Assembly (NCBI RefSeq): GCF_013409205.1
Contig: NZ_JACCAE010000001.1
Span: forward strand, 2,418,001-2,482,000
Direction of reading: 5' to 3'
Source of the DNA: Janibacter cremeus
Lineage (GTDB): Bacteria; Actinomycetota; Actinomycetes; Actinomycetales; Dermatophilaceae
Length of the DNA stretch: 64,000 nt
Shown: positions 19,701 to 28,896 of the stretch, in pieces
Layout of the letters: every line of letters begins with the position of its first letter
Numbering within the stretch: position 1 is the first letter of the stretch
Notes under the pieces: model-generated
What the model saw: only the letters and a program-made list of their open reading frames with translations
What the model was told of the DNA's origin: nothing
Database searches by the model: none
Position numbers and translations under genes: made by a program

Positions 19701-20376
19701 CGGCTCCGGCATGCAGGTCGCGATGAAGGACCTCGAGATCCGCGGTGCCGGCAACCTGCTCGGCGGTGAGCAGTCCGGACACATCGCCGGGGTCGGTTTC
19801 GACCTGTACGTGCGGATGGTCGGTGAGGCCGTCGCCGACTTCAAGGGCGAAGGGGAGGCCGCGCCGGCCGAGGTCAAGATCGAGCTGCCCGTGGACGCCC
19901 ACCTGCCGCACGAGTACGTGCCGGGGGAGCGGTTGCGCCTCGAGGCCTACAAGAAGCTCGCCTCCGCGGAGACCGAGGAGGACCTCACCGAGATCGTGGA
20001 GGAACTCACCGACCGCTACGGCGAGCCGCCGGAGCCGGTGCGCAACCTCGTCGCCGTCGCGCGGCTGCGCATCGTCGTGCGCACCGCCGGCCTGACCGAC
20101 GTCGTGGTGCAGGGCAAGAACGTGCGCTTCGCTCCGGCAGAGCTCAAGGAGAGCCAGCAGCTGCGCCTGGCCAGGCTGTACCCGAAGTCGAGCTACAAGG
20201 AAGGTACCCGGACGGTGCTCGTCCCGAAGCCGATGACCGCGCGGATCGGGGGCAGCCCCCTCCGCGACACCGAGGTGCTGCAGTGGGCCACCGACCTGGT
20301 CGATCAGGTCATGCTCGACAATGTCATCGTGGACACTGGGGCGAACACGCCCCGCGACACCTCGCGCTCCCGTTGA
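16729..20376 (+). CDS. mfd: transcription-repair coupling factor Mfd
   Basis: A 1215-residue translocase that removes stalled RNA polymerase from lesions and recruits UvrA. The order is as expected: UvrB-like N-terminal module, RNA polymerase-interacting domain from about residue 520 (GDHVVHEQHGVGSF), helicase core with ICGDVGYGKTEIA (about 681) and IIDEEQRFGVEHKEQ (about 779), SATPIPRTLEMA, LHQLRGRVGRGRERAYAYF (about 950), and a C-terminal TRCF domain. The ATG at 16729 is preferred; an upstream in-frame start would be within the pth-mfd gap, which has a CAGAAT -10 candidate. Full length. Confidence 0.96.
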   Translation: MPSSLAPLKSAIAGLPGLADIPRHRATTDQLDIVAPTGLRAPTVATIGGAVPGDAPQLIITSTAREADDLSTALGELVDPDLIATFPSWETLPHERLSPRSDTVGRRLAVLRRLSHPQEQGAGHGPLGYVIASVRAVLQPIAKGLGDLEPVTLRVGDERPLTEIAQALTDAAYVRTDLVDRRGEFAVRGGILDVFPPTEEHPIRVEFFGDTVDEIRWFKVADQRSLDVTEVLWAPPCREVLLTDSVRERAAALAQDLPGVADMLHKVAEGIAVEGMESLAPALVDGMESILDVLPKEALVLVLDHEKVRARAHDLVSTSEEFLQASWANAAAGNVVPIDLEGVLGTASHWTLAQASEHTLELGLPWWSITPFAVDEELDALAAEMDDRVAHDHVALRVPAAEPPKFRGNTEAAVAQLAEWTTAGWRVLVATDGAGLVTRVAEVLRGADVPTRVVDEGDPVEPTELSQGVVTVTRASLGTGFVAADDRLAVLTEADLLGSSGAGASTRDMRRMPSRRRKQVDPLQLRPGDHVVHEQHGVGSFVEMIQRTIGGATREYLVIEYAPSRRGHPGDRLFVPSDQLDQVTRYVGGDAPALNKMGGSDWQKTKSKAKRHVRQIAGELIRLYSARMATPGHPFGPDTPWQRELEDAFAHIETPDQLSTIDEVKADMEKSFPMDRLICGDVGYGKTEIAVRAAFKAIQDGKQVAALVPTTLLVQQHLNTFSERYAGYPVTVRALSRFQTDTEAKAVLAGLADGSVDLVIGTHRILGNEVKFKDLGMVIIDEEQRFGVEHKEQLKALRTNVDVLAMSATPIPRTLEMAVTGIREMSTLATPPEERHPVLTFVGGYEEKQVSAAIHRELMREGQVFFVHNNVSTIERTAARIRELVPDARVETAHGKMGEHRLEQVVLDFWERRFDVLVCTTIVETGLDISNANTLILDRADKFGLSQLHQLRGRVGRGRERAYAYFLYPPEKPLTETAHDRLTTIASNTDLGSGMQVAMKDLEIRGAGNLLGGEQSGHIAGVGFDLYVRMVGEAVADFKGEGEAAPAEVKIELPVDAHLPHEYVPGERLRLEAYKKLASAETEEDLTEIVEELTDRYGEPPEPVRNLVAVARLRIVVRTAGLTDVVVQGKNVRFAPAELKESQQLRLARLYPKSSYKEGTRTVLVPKPMTARIGGSPLRDTEVLQWATDLVDQVMLDNVIVDTGANTPRDTSRSR

Positions 20377-20398
20377 GGACGTGATGAAAGGACAGCCC

Positions 20399-20950
20399 GT
20401 GCCCGGCAGCAGACAACGACGTTCCGCCTCGATCGCAGCACTCGTTCTCGGCGGTGCCCTGACCCTCGGAGCCTGTGGCGCCGACGAGGGCCAGGAGAAG
20501 GACAGTGGCTCGACCGCGACCGCCGCGATCGTCGAGGGCCACGAGATCACCGTCGGTCAGGCCCAGCAGAGCAGCCGCGAGGTGGGGGAGGTCGTCGCCG
20601 CTCAGGCCGAGTCAGGTGGGCAGCCGCCGCAGGAGGTGGGCCCCGACCAGTTGATCGGCAGCCTGATCCAGGTGCCGACGCTGATCGCCTTCGGTCAGGA
20701 GCACGGCATCGACGTCCCGTCCGGGGCGACGATCGAGAAGCAGCTCGGCGAGGCCGTCCACGCGCCGTCCGAGACGACGGTGGATTTCTTCCGGGCCAAC
20801 GCCGTGTACTCGCAGCTGGATCAGAAGCAGCAGCAGGAGGTTGCCCAGCAGGTCCGGGATCTCGACGTCACGATCAGCCCGCGCTACCGCCCGGACAGCC
20901 AGAGCCCCAGCTGGCTGAAGCCCCCGACAACGACCCCGGAGATGCCCTGA
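20399..20950 (+). CDS. SurA N-terminal-like secreted lipoprotein
   Basis: A 183-residue lipoprotein: basic start, hydrophobic stretch, and lipobox LGAC with Cys at about residue 26. The mature part, with AAIVEGHEITVGQAQQ and later helices, resembles the N-terminal chaperone region of SurA/PrsA proteins, but no PPIase domain follows. The C-terminus is Pro/Thr-rich. The GTG at 20399 has AAAGGA upstream; an ATG at 20384 is also possible. It lies between mfd and mazG, 2 bp before the latter, so probably cotranscribed. A role in folding exported proteins is inferred. Confidence 0.75.
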   Translation: MPGSRQRRSASIAALVLGGALTLGACGADEGQEKDSGSTATAAIVEGHEITVGQAQQSSREVGEVVAAQAESGGQPPQEVGPDQLIGSLIQVPTLIAFGQEHGIDVPSGATIEKQLGEAVHAPSETTVDFFRANAVYSQLDQKQQQEVAQQVRDLDVTISPRYRPDSQSPSWLKPPTTTPEMP

Positions 20951-20952
20951 CG

Positions 20953-21723
20953 GTGCCGTCCCTGATCCTGCTGGCCACGAGTCCGCGGGTCCCGGCGGGA
21001 CTGCTCAGTCGGGACGCGTGGCGCGCCCTCGACGCCGCCGACCTCGTCCTGGCGGCGGACGTCGAGGAGGACCTTCCGCTGGCTCTTGCCGACGACGGGG
21101 TCGCGGTCACGCCGATCGGCCACGAGCGGGCGACCGAGCGGGCCCGCATGCTCGTGGAGTCCGCTTGGACTCAGGAGACGATCTGGATCGGCTCGCCCGA
21201 CGGGGACCCCGGGCTCAGCGACGCGATCGCCACCGAGGTCTCCCGGCTCGACGACGGGCCCGAGGTCGAGGTCCTCGTGGGGTCGTGGGACGTCGAGGGG
21301 GGCCGCCTCCTCGACGCCGTCGCGGTCATGGACCGGCTGCGCGCGCCCGGAGGGTGCGCCTGGGTGGCGGCGCAGGACCACGCGAGCTTGGCCCCCTTCG
21401 TCCTGGAGGAAGCGCAGGAGGTCCACGAGGCCATCGGGGCGGTCATCGCCGACCCCGACGACCCGAGCGTGCGCGAGGAGCTGACCGACGAGCTCGGTGA
21501 CCTGCTCTTCCAGGTGCTCTTCCACGCCCGGGTCGCTGCCGACCACGCGCAGGAGCCCTTCGACGTCGACGACGTGGCTGCCGCACTCGTCGACAAGCTC
21601 GTGCGTCGCAACCCGCACGTCTTCGGGGACGCGACCGCCGAGACCCTCGAGGAGATCGAGGCGCAGTGGCAGGCGATCAAGGCGCAGGAGAAGGCGGCTC
21701 GCACAGACGGCCCGGCGGCGTGA
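20953..21723 (+). CDS. mazG: MazG-family nucleoside triphosphate pyrophosphohydrolase
   Basis: Hydrolyses (d)NTPs, including damaged ones, to monophosphates. The 256-residue protein has the actinobacterial N-terminal extension (LLATSPRVPAGLLSRDAW) and a C-terminal MazG domain with the metal motifs FVLEEAQEVHEAI and ELTDELGDLLFQV, and the closing RRNPHVFGD. The usual GGCPWD-type loop reads GGCAWVAAQDHASL, a mild divergence, while the metal-binding acids are intact. GTG start 2 bp after the lipoprotein stop. Confidence 0.9.
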   Translation: MPSLILLATSPRVPAGLLSRDAWRALDAADLVLAADVEEDLPLALADDGVAVTPIGHERATERARMLVESAWTQETIWIGSPDGDPGLSDAIATEVSRLDDGPEVEVLVGSWDVEGGRLLDAVAVMDRLRAPGGCAWVAAQDHASLAPFVLEEAQEVHEAIGAVIADPDDPSVREELTDELGDLLFQVLFHARVAADHAQEPFDVDDVAAALVDKLVRRNPHVFGDATAETLEEIEAQWQAIKAQEKAARTDGPAA

Positions 21724-21799
21724 CCGGTCGGCTCGCGATGGCCCACACTGACTAGGCTCGCCCGAGCAAAGCCCAACCAGTTCCTGAATGCGGGGGTTC

Positions 21800-23404
21800 A
21801 TGATGAAGGTCGTCGTTGTCGGTGATATCAGCCTGGGTGGGCAGTACCACTTGGGGGACGAGGCCATGACAGAGGCTGCGATCGCCCAGCTGAAGCGGCA
21901 CGGGGCCGACGTAACTCTGATCGCCGGAGACCCCGAGCTGTCGGCCGAGTACTACCAGGTGCGCACCATCCGCAGGCTGGGCTTCCGCCAGGTGGCCAGG
22001 CCCAGGAAGCTGAGGATGCTGTCCGAGCTCGATTCCGCACTCTCCGGGGAGGCCGACGTCCCGAAGTCGATGGCACCGGCAGTGGATGCGGTGCGCGTGG
22101 CGGACGCAGTGGTCATAGCCGGCGGCGGGAACCTCAACTCGAATGGCGAGCACCACCTGTTCGAGCGTCTGGCGTTGAAGCGAATGGCAGAGTTCTTCGG
22201 CGTTCCCCTCTTCCTGTCCAGCCAGACCGTCGGGCCGAAGTTGTCGACGCGTGACAAGGAGGTCGTGAAGGAGATCGCCAGGTACGCGACGGTGGTCGGC
22301 GTTCGGGAACAGTCGTCCGCCCGCTTGATGAAGGACCTCGTCAGGAACCCCAAGAAGATCGTGCTCACGTTCGACGATGCGGTCCTCGTCCCACACATGG
22401 CCGGGTCGAGCGTGCCGACGGTGGACCTCGACCTACCGGACCGCTACGTCGTGGGCAGCTTCACCTACCACGTGGGGACCACCGAGCTGACGGGCAAGGA
22501 CTACTACCGCACGATCGCCTCGGCGCTGGACCAGATCGTGTCCACCTGTGATGTCGACATCGTCCTGCTCCCGCACATGGGCCACCTCGGCGTCGGCGAG
22601 ACGAAGGGCCGGGACTGCGCGGGCCATGCCCGGATCGCGGGGTTCATGACGAGCCCACGGGTGCACCAGCTCCCGGTGCTCTCCGCCGCCCAGACCGTGT
22701 CGGTGACGGCCGGAGCGGACTTCACGGTGTCCACGCGGTACCACCCGGTCGTGTTCGGTCCGGCGGTCGGGACTCCGGCCATCGGCCTCGTGACGAGCCA
22801 CTACACGATGACTCGTATGCACGGTGTCCTGGAGAACTTCGGACTGGGCACGTTCGCCGTCCCGTTCGAGGGGTGGGACCTCTTCGGCCCCAAGATCATC
22901 GAGGCCCTGGCCGCGGACCGTGAGGAGCTGACGGGCCATCTGGCGGACGTCGGTACCGCAGCCGTGCGCTACCAAACCGCGTGGTGGGACGGGATCGCCG
23001 ACAGGATCCGTCGTTCCGGAGGGGTGATGAAGGACGACCTGCCGACTCTCCCGACGTACGACTGGGGGACGCGAGCGGATCGGGAGTCCTTTTCGGCCTT
23101 CAAGGGCGTCCACGACGCACTCAACAGGACCAGACAGCGCCTGTCCCTCGACGCCGCGGAGCAAGCACGGGAAGTGGAGGACCTGACACAGCAGATCGGG
23201 GCGCTGGCGCAGGAGAGCCGACGGCTGAAGCAGAACCTGGCGGCCAGAGCCAAGGAGACGGCGACGTCGCGCGAGTCCCTGCAGCAGCAGATCGATGAGC
23301 TCCGCGAGAGGCAACGACCGCCGGGGGCTGCCCTCAGGGATGGCGTGCGACGCCGGGTTCGCCGATGGAAGCGCGAGAAGGCAGTCCGGACCCGTGGCGG
23401 GTGA
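21800..23404 (+). CDS. polysaccharide pyruvyl transferase-family protein with C-terminal coiled coil
   Basis: A 534-residue protein from the ATG at 21800 (another in-frame ATG at 21788 is possible). The N-terminus KVVVVGDISLGGQYHLGDEAM, ADAVVIAGGGNLNSN near residue 107, PLFLSSQTVGPKLS, and FTVSTRYHPVVFG near 310 are the landmarks of the pyruvyl transferase (PF04230) fold, which adds pyruvate ketals to exopolysaccharides or wall polymers. The last 110 residues are a charged heptad-rich coiled coil (QIGALAQESRRLKQNL) with a basic end. The gene interrupts the conserved mazG-eno order and looks less codon-biased, suggesting acquisition. A TAGGCT -10 lies at 21753-21758. Confidence 0.82.
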   Translation: MMKVVVVGDISLGGQYHLGDEAMTEAAIAQLKRHGADVTLIAGDPELSAEYYQVRTIRRLGFRQVARPRKLRMLSELDSALSGEADVPKSMAPAVDAVRVADAVVIAGGGNLNSNGEHHLFERLALKRMAEFFGVPLFLSSQTVGPKLSTRDKEVVKEIARYATVVGVREQSSARLMKDLVRNPKKIVLTFDDAVLVPHMAGSSVPTVDLDLPDRYVVGSFTYHVGTTELTGKDYYRTIASALDQIVSTCDVDIVLLPHMGHLGVGETKGRDCAGHARIAGFMTSPRVHQLPVLSAAQTVSVTAGADFTVSTRYHPVVFGPAVGTPAIGLVTSHYTMTRMHGVLENFGLGTFAVPFEGWDLFGPKIIEALAADREELTGHLADVGTAAVRYQTAWWDGIADRIRRSGGVMKDDLPTLPTYDWGTRADRESFSAFKGVHDALNRTRQRLSLDAAEQAREVEDLTQQIGALAQESRRLKQNLAARAKETATSRESLQQQIDELRERQRPPGAALRDGVRRRVRRWKREKAVRTRGG

Positions 23405-23504
23405 CGATGCCCGTCACCACCAGGACTGATGGGAACCATGGACCCGCGGATCAGCTGCGTTGGCCGACCGGGACGATGCTCCCGTTCGCTCTGGTGTGAC
23501 GTGA

Positions 23505-24869
<1,365 letters not shown>

Positions 24870-24876
24870 CCCGCTG

Positions 24877-25422
24877 ATGATGGCCGGGACTCCACGGCGC
24901 CGCTCTGCACGCGTCGGCGTGCAGAGCGCGACGAGGCGACCCCCGGCGCGCAACCGTCCGCGCCGGTACACCGCCCGTGGACCCATCGGTGGCTCCGGAG
25001 CCACGCCCACTCCCCGCAAGCCCCGCGGCGGGCCCGTGATGACCACTCGCCGATGGGTGGTCCTCGGGTCGTTGATGACCTTGCTGGCCCTCATGCTCGT
25101 GCCCACCGGCAAGTCCTGGTACGACCAGCAGCAACGTCTCGACGAGCTGCACTCGCAGGTCACGGCGCAGGAGGCTCACCTCGACGAGCTGAAGCGTGAG
25201 CGTGATCTGTGGCAGACGGACGCCTACGTCGAGGCCCAGGCCCGCAAGCGGCTGAAGTTCGTGCGCCCGGGCGAGCGGACCTACACCGTGGTCGACCCCG
25301 AGGCGCCGATCGCGGACGTCGACCCCGAGACCGGGACGGTCCAATCGTCCAACACCCAGCCCTGGTACGAGAAGATGGCCGACTCGGCGAGCACGGCCGA
25401 CAGGGCGGAGGACGACAAGTGA
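24877..25422 (+). CDS. FtsB/DivIC-family septum formation initiator
   Basis: A 181-residue bitopic cell-division protein. After a basic, Pro-rich cytoplasmic N-terminus, a single membrane helix (WVVLGSLMTLLALMLVP, about residues 60-76) is followed by a coiled coil (QQQRLDELHSQVTAQEAHL) and the family motif YVEAQARKRLKFVRPGE. It belongs to the divisome bridge with FtsL and FtsQ. The start is at 24877 or 24880 (tandem ATG); no clear ribosome binding site, so probably coupled to eno. Its stop overlaps DUF501 (GTGA). Confidence 0.9.
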   Translation: MMAGTPRRRSARVGVQSATRRPPARNRPRRYTARGPIGGSGATPTPRKPRGGPVMTTRRWVVLGSLMTLLALMLVPTGKSWYDQQQRLDELHSQVTAQEAHLDELKRERDLWQTDAYVEAQARKRLKFVRPGERTYTVVDPEAPIADVDPETGTVQSSNTQPWYEKMADSASTADRAEDDK

Positions 25423-25952
25423 CGACCGACGAGCAGGGTAACGACCTGTCCCGGGTCACCTCCGAGGATCTGGCCACCATCCATCAGCAGCTCGGGCGAC
25501 CGGCACGCAGTGCTGTCGACATCGCCCACCGGTGCCCGTGTGGGGGGCCCACCGTCGTCCGCACGGCTCCGCGCCTCCCCGGCGGGACCCCCTTCCCCAC
25601 GAGCTTCTATGCCACGTGCCCGCGGTTGACCGGGGCGGTCTCGACGCTCGAGTCCAGTGGGCTCATGGCGCAGATGTCGCAGCGTCTGGTCGAGGACGAG
25701 GACCTGGCCGCGCGCTACCGCGCCGCCCACGAGGACTACCTGGCACGTCGGGCCGAGCTCGGTGATGTGCCCGAGATCGAAGGGACCTCCGCCGGTGGCA
25801 TGCCCACGCGGGTGAAGTGTCTCCATGTTCTCGTGGCACACTCTTTGGCTGCCGGTCCCGGGGTCAACCCCCTCGGAGACGAGGCACTTGACCTGCTGCC
25901 CGAGTGGTGGCGCGCCGGCCCGTGCATCAGCACGGACGAAGGGAGCGACTGA
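25419..25952 (+). CDS. DUF501-family protein
   Basis: A 177-residue conserved actinobacterial protein of unknown function (Rv1025 position). It has a Cys-containing segment, HRCPCGGPTVVRTAPRLP, then GTPFPTSFYATCPRL and a C-terminal RVKCLHVLVAHSLA, so cysteines and histidines suggest metal or nucleotide binding. It overlaps ftsB by 4 bp and ppx by 1 bp, so it belongs to one translationally coupled run. No function is assigned. Confidence 0.88.
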   Translation: MTTDEQGNDLSRVTSEDLATIHQQLGRPARSAVDIAHRCPCGGPTVVRTAPRLPGGTPFPTSFYATCPRLTGAVSTLESSGLMAQMSQRLVEDEDLAARYRAAHEDYLARRAELGDVPEIEGTSAGGMPTRVKCLHVLVAHSLAAGPGVNPLGDEALDLLPEWWRAGPCISTDEGSD

Positions 25953-26944
25953 TGAGAGTCGCAGCAATCGACTGTGGGACCAACTCGATCCGCCTGCTGA
26001 TCGCCGACCACGACACGGGGCGCAATGTCCTGACCGACGTGGCCCGTCGGGTCGAGGTGGTCCGCCTCGGGCAGGGGGTCGACACCACGGGCCGTCTGGA
26101 TGACGAGGCACTGAGCCGTACCCTCGACATGTGCCGCGAGTACGCGGAGCAGTGCCGCCACGAGCAGGTTCCTGCGGGCAACGTGCGCTTCGTAGCGACG
26201 TCGGCAACGCGCGACGCGAGCAACTCCGAGGACTTCGTGCAGGGCGTGCGGGCGGCCTTCGGCGAGCTCGACGTGACGCCCGAGGTCATCGTCGGTGCGG
26301 AGGAGGCGCGGCTGGGCTTCATCGGCGCGACGGGTGCCCTGGCCGACGAGGGCTTCGAGGGGCCCTACCTCGTCGTCGATATCGGCGGTGGCTCCACCGA
26401 AGTCGTGCGCGGGACCCGCGACGTCGTCGCCGGCACCTCCCTGGACATCGGCAGCGTGCGCCTGACCGAGCGCCACCACCGCACCGACCCGCCGACGCAG
26501 GAAGTCATCGACGCCGCCCGCTTCGACATCGCGGAGGCACTGGATACCGCGGAGGCCGAGGTCGGGCTCGGTGGTGTCAACACCGTCATCGGACTGGCCG
26601 GCTCGGTCACCACCGTCACCGCGCAGGCCCTCGGTCTGACCTCCTACGACCCGTCGGCCATCCACCTGGCCGACCTGACGGTCGAGCAGTACATGGAGGC
26701 CTGTGAGCGCCTCATCCTCAGCACCCGGGCCGAGCGGGCCGCGCAGCCCTTCATGCACCCCGGTCGCGTCGACGTCATCGGCGCCGGGGCGCTCATCTGG
26801 TACGAGCTCATCGAGCGGGCTCGTGGCGCCAACGGCCCCGACCTGGTCGTCACGACCTCCGAGCGGGACATCCTCGACGGCATCGCCCTGTCGATCGTCG
26901 CACCGGACGAGCCGGAAGCCGAGGACGAGCAGTCGACTGGCTAG
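25952..26944 (+). CDS. ppx: exopolyphosphatase, Ppx/GppA family
   Basis: A 330-residue ASKHA-fold phosphatase acting on polyphosphate or pppGpp. The N-terminal VAAIDCGTNSIRLLIAD and the central LVVDIGGGSTEVV are the two nucleotide/phosphate loops. Start ATG overlaps the DUF501 stop. The TAG stop at 26942-26944 is also the junction with an IS630-family element: TA is the likely target and G the first base of its inverted repeat. Length is normal for the short actinobacterial type, so the protein seems intact. Confidence 0.93.
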   Translation: MRVAAIDCGTNSIRLLIADHDTGRNVLTDVARRVEVVRLGQGVDTTGRLDDEALSRTLDMCREYAEQCRHEQVPAGNVRFVATSATRDASNSEDFVQGVRAAFGELDVTPEVIVGAEEARLGFIGATGALADEGFEGPYLVVDIGGGSTEVVRGTRDVVAGTSLDIGSVRLTERHHRTDPPTQEVIDAARFDIAEALDTAEAEVGLGGVNTVIGLAGSVTTVTAQALGLTSYDPSAIHLADLTVEQYMEACERLILSTRAERAAQPFMHPGRVDVIGAGALIWYELIERARGANGPDLVVTTSERDILDGIALSIVAPDEPEAEDEQSTG

Positions 26945-28132
26945 TGCCGCATCAAGATGCGATGGGTAGGTAGTCGGGGCGTCGGATCGTGGGGCCGGTG
27001 GCGAAGTTGGTCTTGGGCAGCGCCTGCTTGTTCTTCCATCTCAGGTAGCCACCGATGGCGGCCTCTTGGGTGGCGTGTTCGGGGTAGTCGCTGCCATCGA
27101 GGGTGAAGTACCGCAGGGCGGCGAACTCGGACTCGATCCAGTTCAGCCAGGAGGCGTTGGAGGGAGTGAAGACCAGTTCCACGTCGTGGGCCGCGCACCA
27201 GGTGAGGACCTCGGTCTTCTTGTGTGGGGAGAAGTTGTCGCAGATGACGTACAACGTCCCGGCGCAGCGACGACGTAGCTGGCGCAGGAAGTCGAGGAAC
27301 TCTTGCCAGCGTTTGCGGTCGCGGAAGCGGTAGATCATCTTCCCGGTGGCCAGGTCCAGCGCGCCGAACATGTGCCGTACCCCGCCGTAGCGGTGGTAGG
27401 TCGCGCGTAGCCGGGACGGGCGCCGAGTGGGGAAACAGCCCCGGCCGGGCCGGGGCTGGAGGTTCAGCGGCCCGAACTCATCGACACACACCACGTGCGC
27501 GTCGGCCGGTGGGTCGTCGTACAGCGCCAGTACCCGAGCTTTCTTGTCCGTGAAGTCCGGGTCCTTCGAGCCCTTCCACGTCTTGCTCGCCTGCCAGCTG
27601 ATCCCGCCGTCCTTGAGGATCTGGCGCACGGTCTCGGTACTGATCGCGTCCACGACTTTCTGCTGGAGCAGGTGCTCGACCAGCTTGGTCAGGCTCCAGC
27701 AGGTGAAGGGAAGTCCCAGGTCCTGTGGGTGGCAGCGGGCGATCCGGCAGATCTGCTCGCGGGTGGCCTCATCGATCCTCTTCGGCCGCCCGCTGCTCAC
27801 TTTTGGGTTCAACGCCGCGAACCCCCGCTCGTTGAAATCGTGGATCACGCGGCGCACGTACCCCTCGGTGGTCGCGAACATCACCGCGATGTCCGGCACC
27901 GACTGGCCCTGGGCCGAGGCCATCACGATCGTCGCCCGCCGCAACCGCACCGCGTTCTTCGACGTCCTCGTCGTCCGCGCCAGCCGCTGCCCCTCCTGAT
28001 CGGACAGCTCCCGTACGAACACTTCCGGCTTCCTCGCCATCGGATCGATCACCTCCACCACCGGTCTCGAGACCGAGCGCTGGCAGAGCAAGAGCGACAC
28101 GGTTACCGACCCGACTCAACTTGGCGGGGCAC
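26944..28132. mobile_element. IS630-family insertion sequence
   Basis: About 1.19 kb. The left end GTGCCGCATCAAGATG (26944-26959) matches the reverse complement of the right end (28117-28132) at 12 of 16 positions. The left flank is TA, the IS630 target dinucleotide, but the right flank is GA, so the duplication is imperfect or the right boundary is off by some bases. It contains one transposase gene on the minus strand. The insertion abuts ppx without disrupting it. Confidence 0.75.
26952..28040 (-). CDS. IS630-family transposase
   Basis: A 362-residue DDE transposase. The N-terminal helix-turn-helix region (VPDIAVMFATTEGYVRRVIH) is followed by a second HTH and the catalytic domain: VVCVDEFGPL (first Asp), YVICDNFSPHKK (second Asp) and WLNWIESEFAAL (Glu). 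The ATG at 28040 is chosen because GGAGGTGAT lies 8 nt upstream; a GTG at 28100 would add 20 residues. The frame is intact with all three acids, so the element may be active. Confidence 0.93.
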   Translation of the reverse strand: MARKPEVFVRELSDQEGQRLARTTRTSKNAVRLRRATIVMASAQGQSVPDIAVMFATTEGYVRRVIHDFNERGFAALNPKVSSGRPKRIDEATREQICRIARCHPQDLGLPFTCWSLTKLVEHLLQQKVVDAISTETVRQILKDGGISWQASKTWKGSKDPDFTDKKARVLALYDDPPADAHVVCVDEFGPLNLQPRPGRGCFPTRRPSRLRATYHRYGGVRHMFGALDLATGKMIYRFRDRKRWQEFLDFLRQLRRRCAGTLYVICDNFSPHKKTEVLTWCAAHDVELVFTPSNASWLNWIESEFAALRYFTLDGSDYPEHATQEAAIGGYLRWKNKQALPKTNFATGPTIRRPDYLPIAS

Positions 28133-28225
28133 GAGGCTGCTGGCACCCCGTCGGACCCATTGTGCGCAACCGCTCAGGCTCTTGCATCCCGGGCGCAGTC
28201 CGCGGTGCCGAGATCTTGGGAGGAC

Positions 28226-28305
28226 CGTGGTGCGGGCGGTGGGATTCGAACCCACACGTTCGACAGGAATTTTAAGTTCCCCGGCTCGCCAGTTGGCCTA
28301 CGCCC
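28226..28305 (-). tRNA. tRNA-Leu (anticodon TAA)
   Basis: On the minus strand the acceptor GCGGGCG (from 28305) pairs with CGCCCGC, followed by A and an encoded CCA (28228-28226). The anticodon arm is GGGAA-CTTAAAA-TTCCT with TAA, and the T arm is GTGGG-TTCGAAT-CCCAC. The variable region is only 9 nt (GTCGAACGT), short for a leucine tRNA, which normally has a long variable arm. The stop codon of the HNH relic overlaps its 5' end. Confidence 0.85.
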
Positions 28306-28765
28306 GCTTGCGGTTGCGACTGCGATACGTCGGAGTATGAGCATGGCAGTTGGGACAGAGTAGCTCCAGGTTCTCGAGCAGATTGTTGCCGGGGTTCCCA
28401 TCCCGGTGTTCGAGCTCGAGCGGGACGGGCTGGCCCAGCCACTCGGTCCCGCCGCACCTGTTGCACCTCCAGTCGAAGACCCCTTCGCGGATCAGCCGGA
28501 CCTCCAGGCGGTAGGAGCTTGTCGGGCAGCGATTGGATAGTAGTCGTCCAGAGATCGTGCTGGACCCATCTCGAGTCCCTTGTTCCAGGCTTGGCCGCGG
28601 AAGTGAGTGGTGTCGAGCGCAGCCTCTTCGATGGCTCGGCGGACCGTGCTGTAATTTCCGCCCGCCACCCGCAGCCCCAGACGTCGGATCACCTGTGCCA
28701 AGGAGGTCGATGCCGATACGGCGGCCTCGAGTCCCGCCGGGGGTACTGCGAGATAACACCTTGAA
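28298..28765 (-). pseudogene. frameshifted HNH endonuclease
   Basis: Two frames together make one HNH protein. The N-terminal part, LAQVIRRLGLRVAGGNYST, then HFRGQAWNKG and LDDYYPIAARQAPT, runs from about 28765 to 28517. The C-terminal part continues in the next frame with YRLEVRLIREGVFDWRCNRC, LELEHRDGNPGNNLLENL and LLCPNCHAHT, the zinc/HNH site. One missing base near 28515-28520 would join them. No good start codon is seen upstream of 28701 (TTG) in the first frame. It overlaps the 5' end of tRNA-Leu by 8 bp and sits next to an IS, so this is a decaying accessory gene. Confidence 0.72.
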
Positions 28766-28896
28766 CATTCTTGGTGACTTCCCCCACATCTGCCTCTCCT
28801 CGGGAGTAGGGTCAGCCCCGCTGACAGACGGGTTCCCCTTCCGGCACCGGGCGCAACGGCGCACTCACCGTCAGCGAGAGAACAGAAAGGCTCACC

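Noticed and set aside
16648..20550. A 1300-codon open frame antisense to mfd
   Set aside because: Its His/Val/Gly/Asp/Arg-rich composition is what a G+C-rich gene gives when read backwards; no domain is recognisable and mfd is complete on the other strand.
26942..28132. Composite transposon or prophage around the IS
   Set aside because: Only one IS copy, one tRNA and one broken HNH gene are present; no integrase, capsid or second IS was seen.
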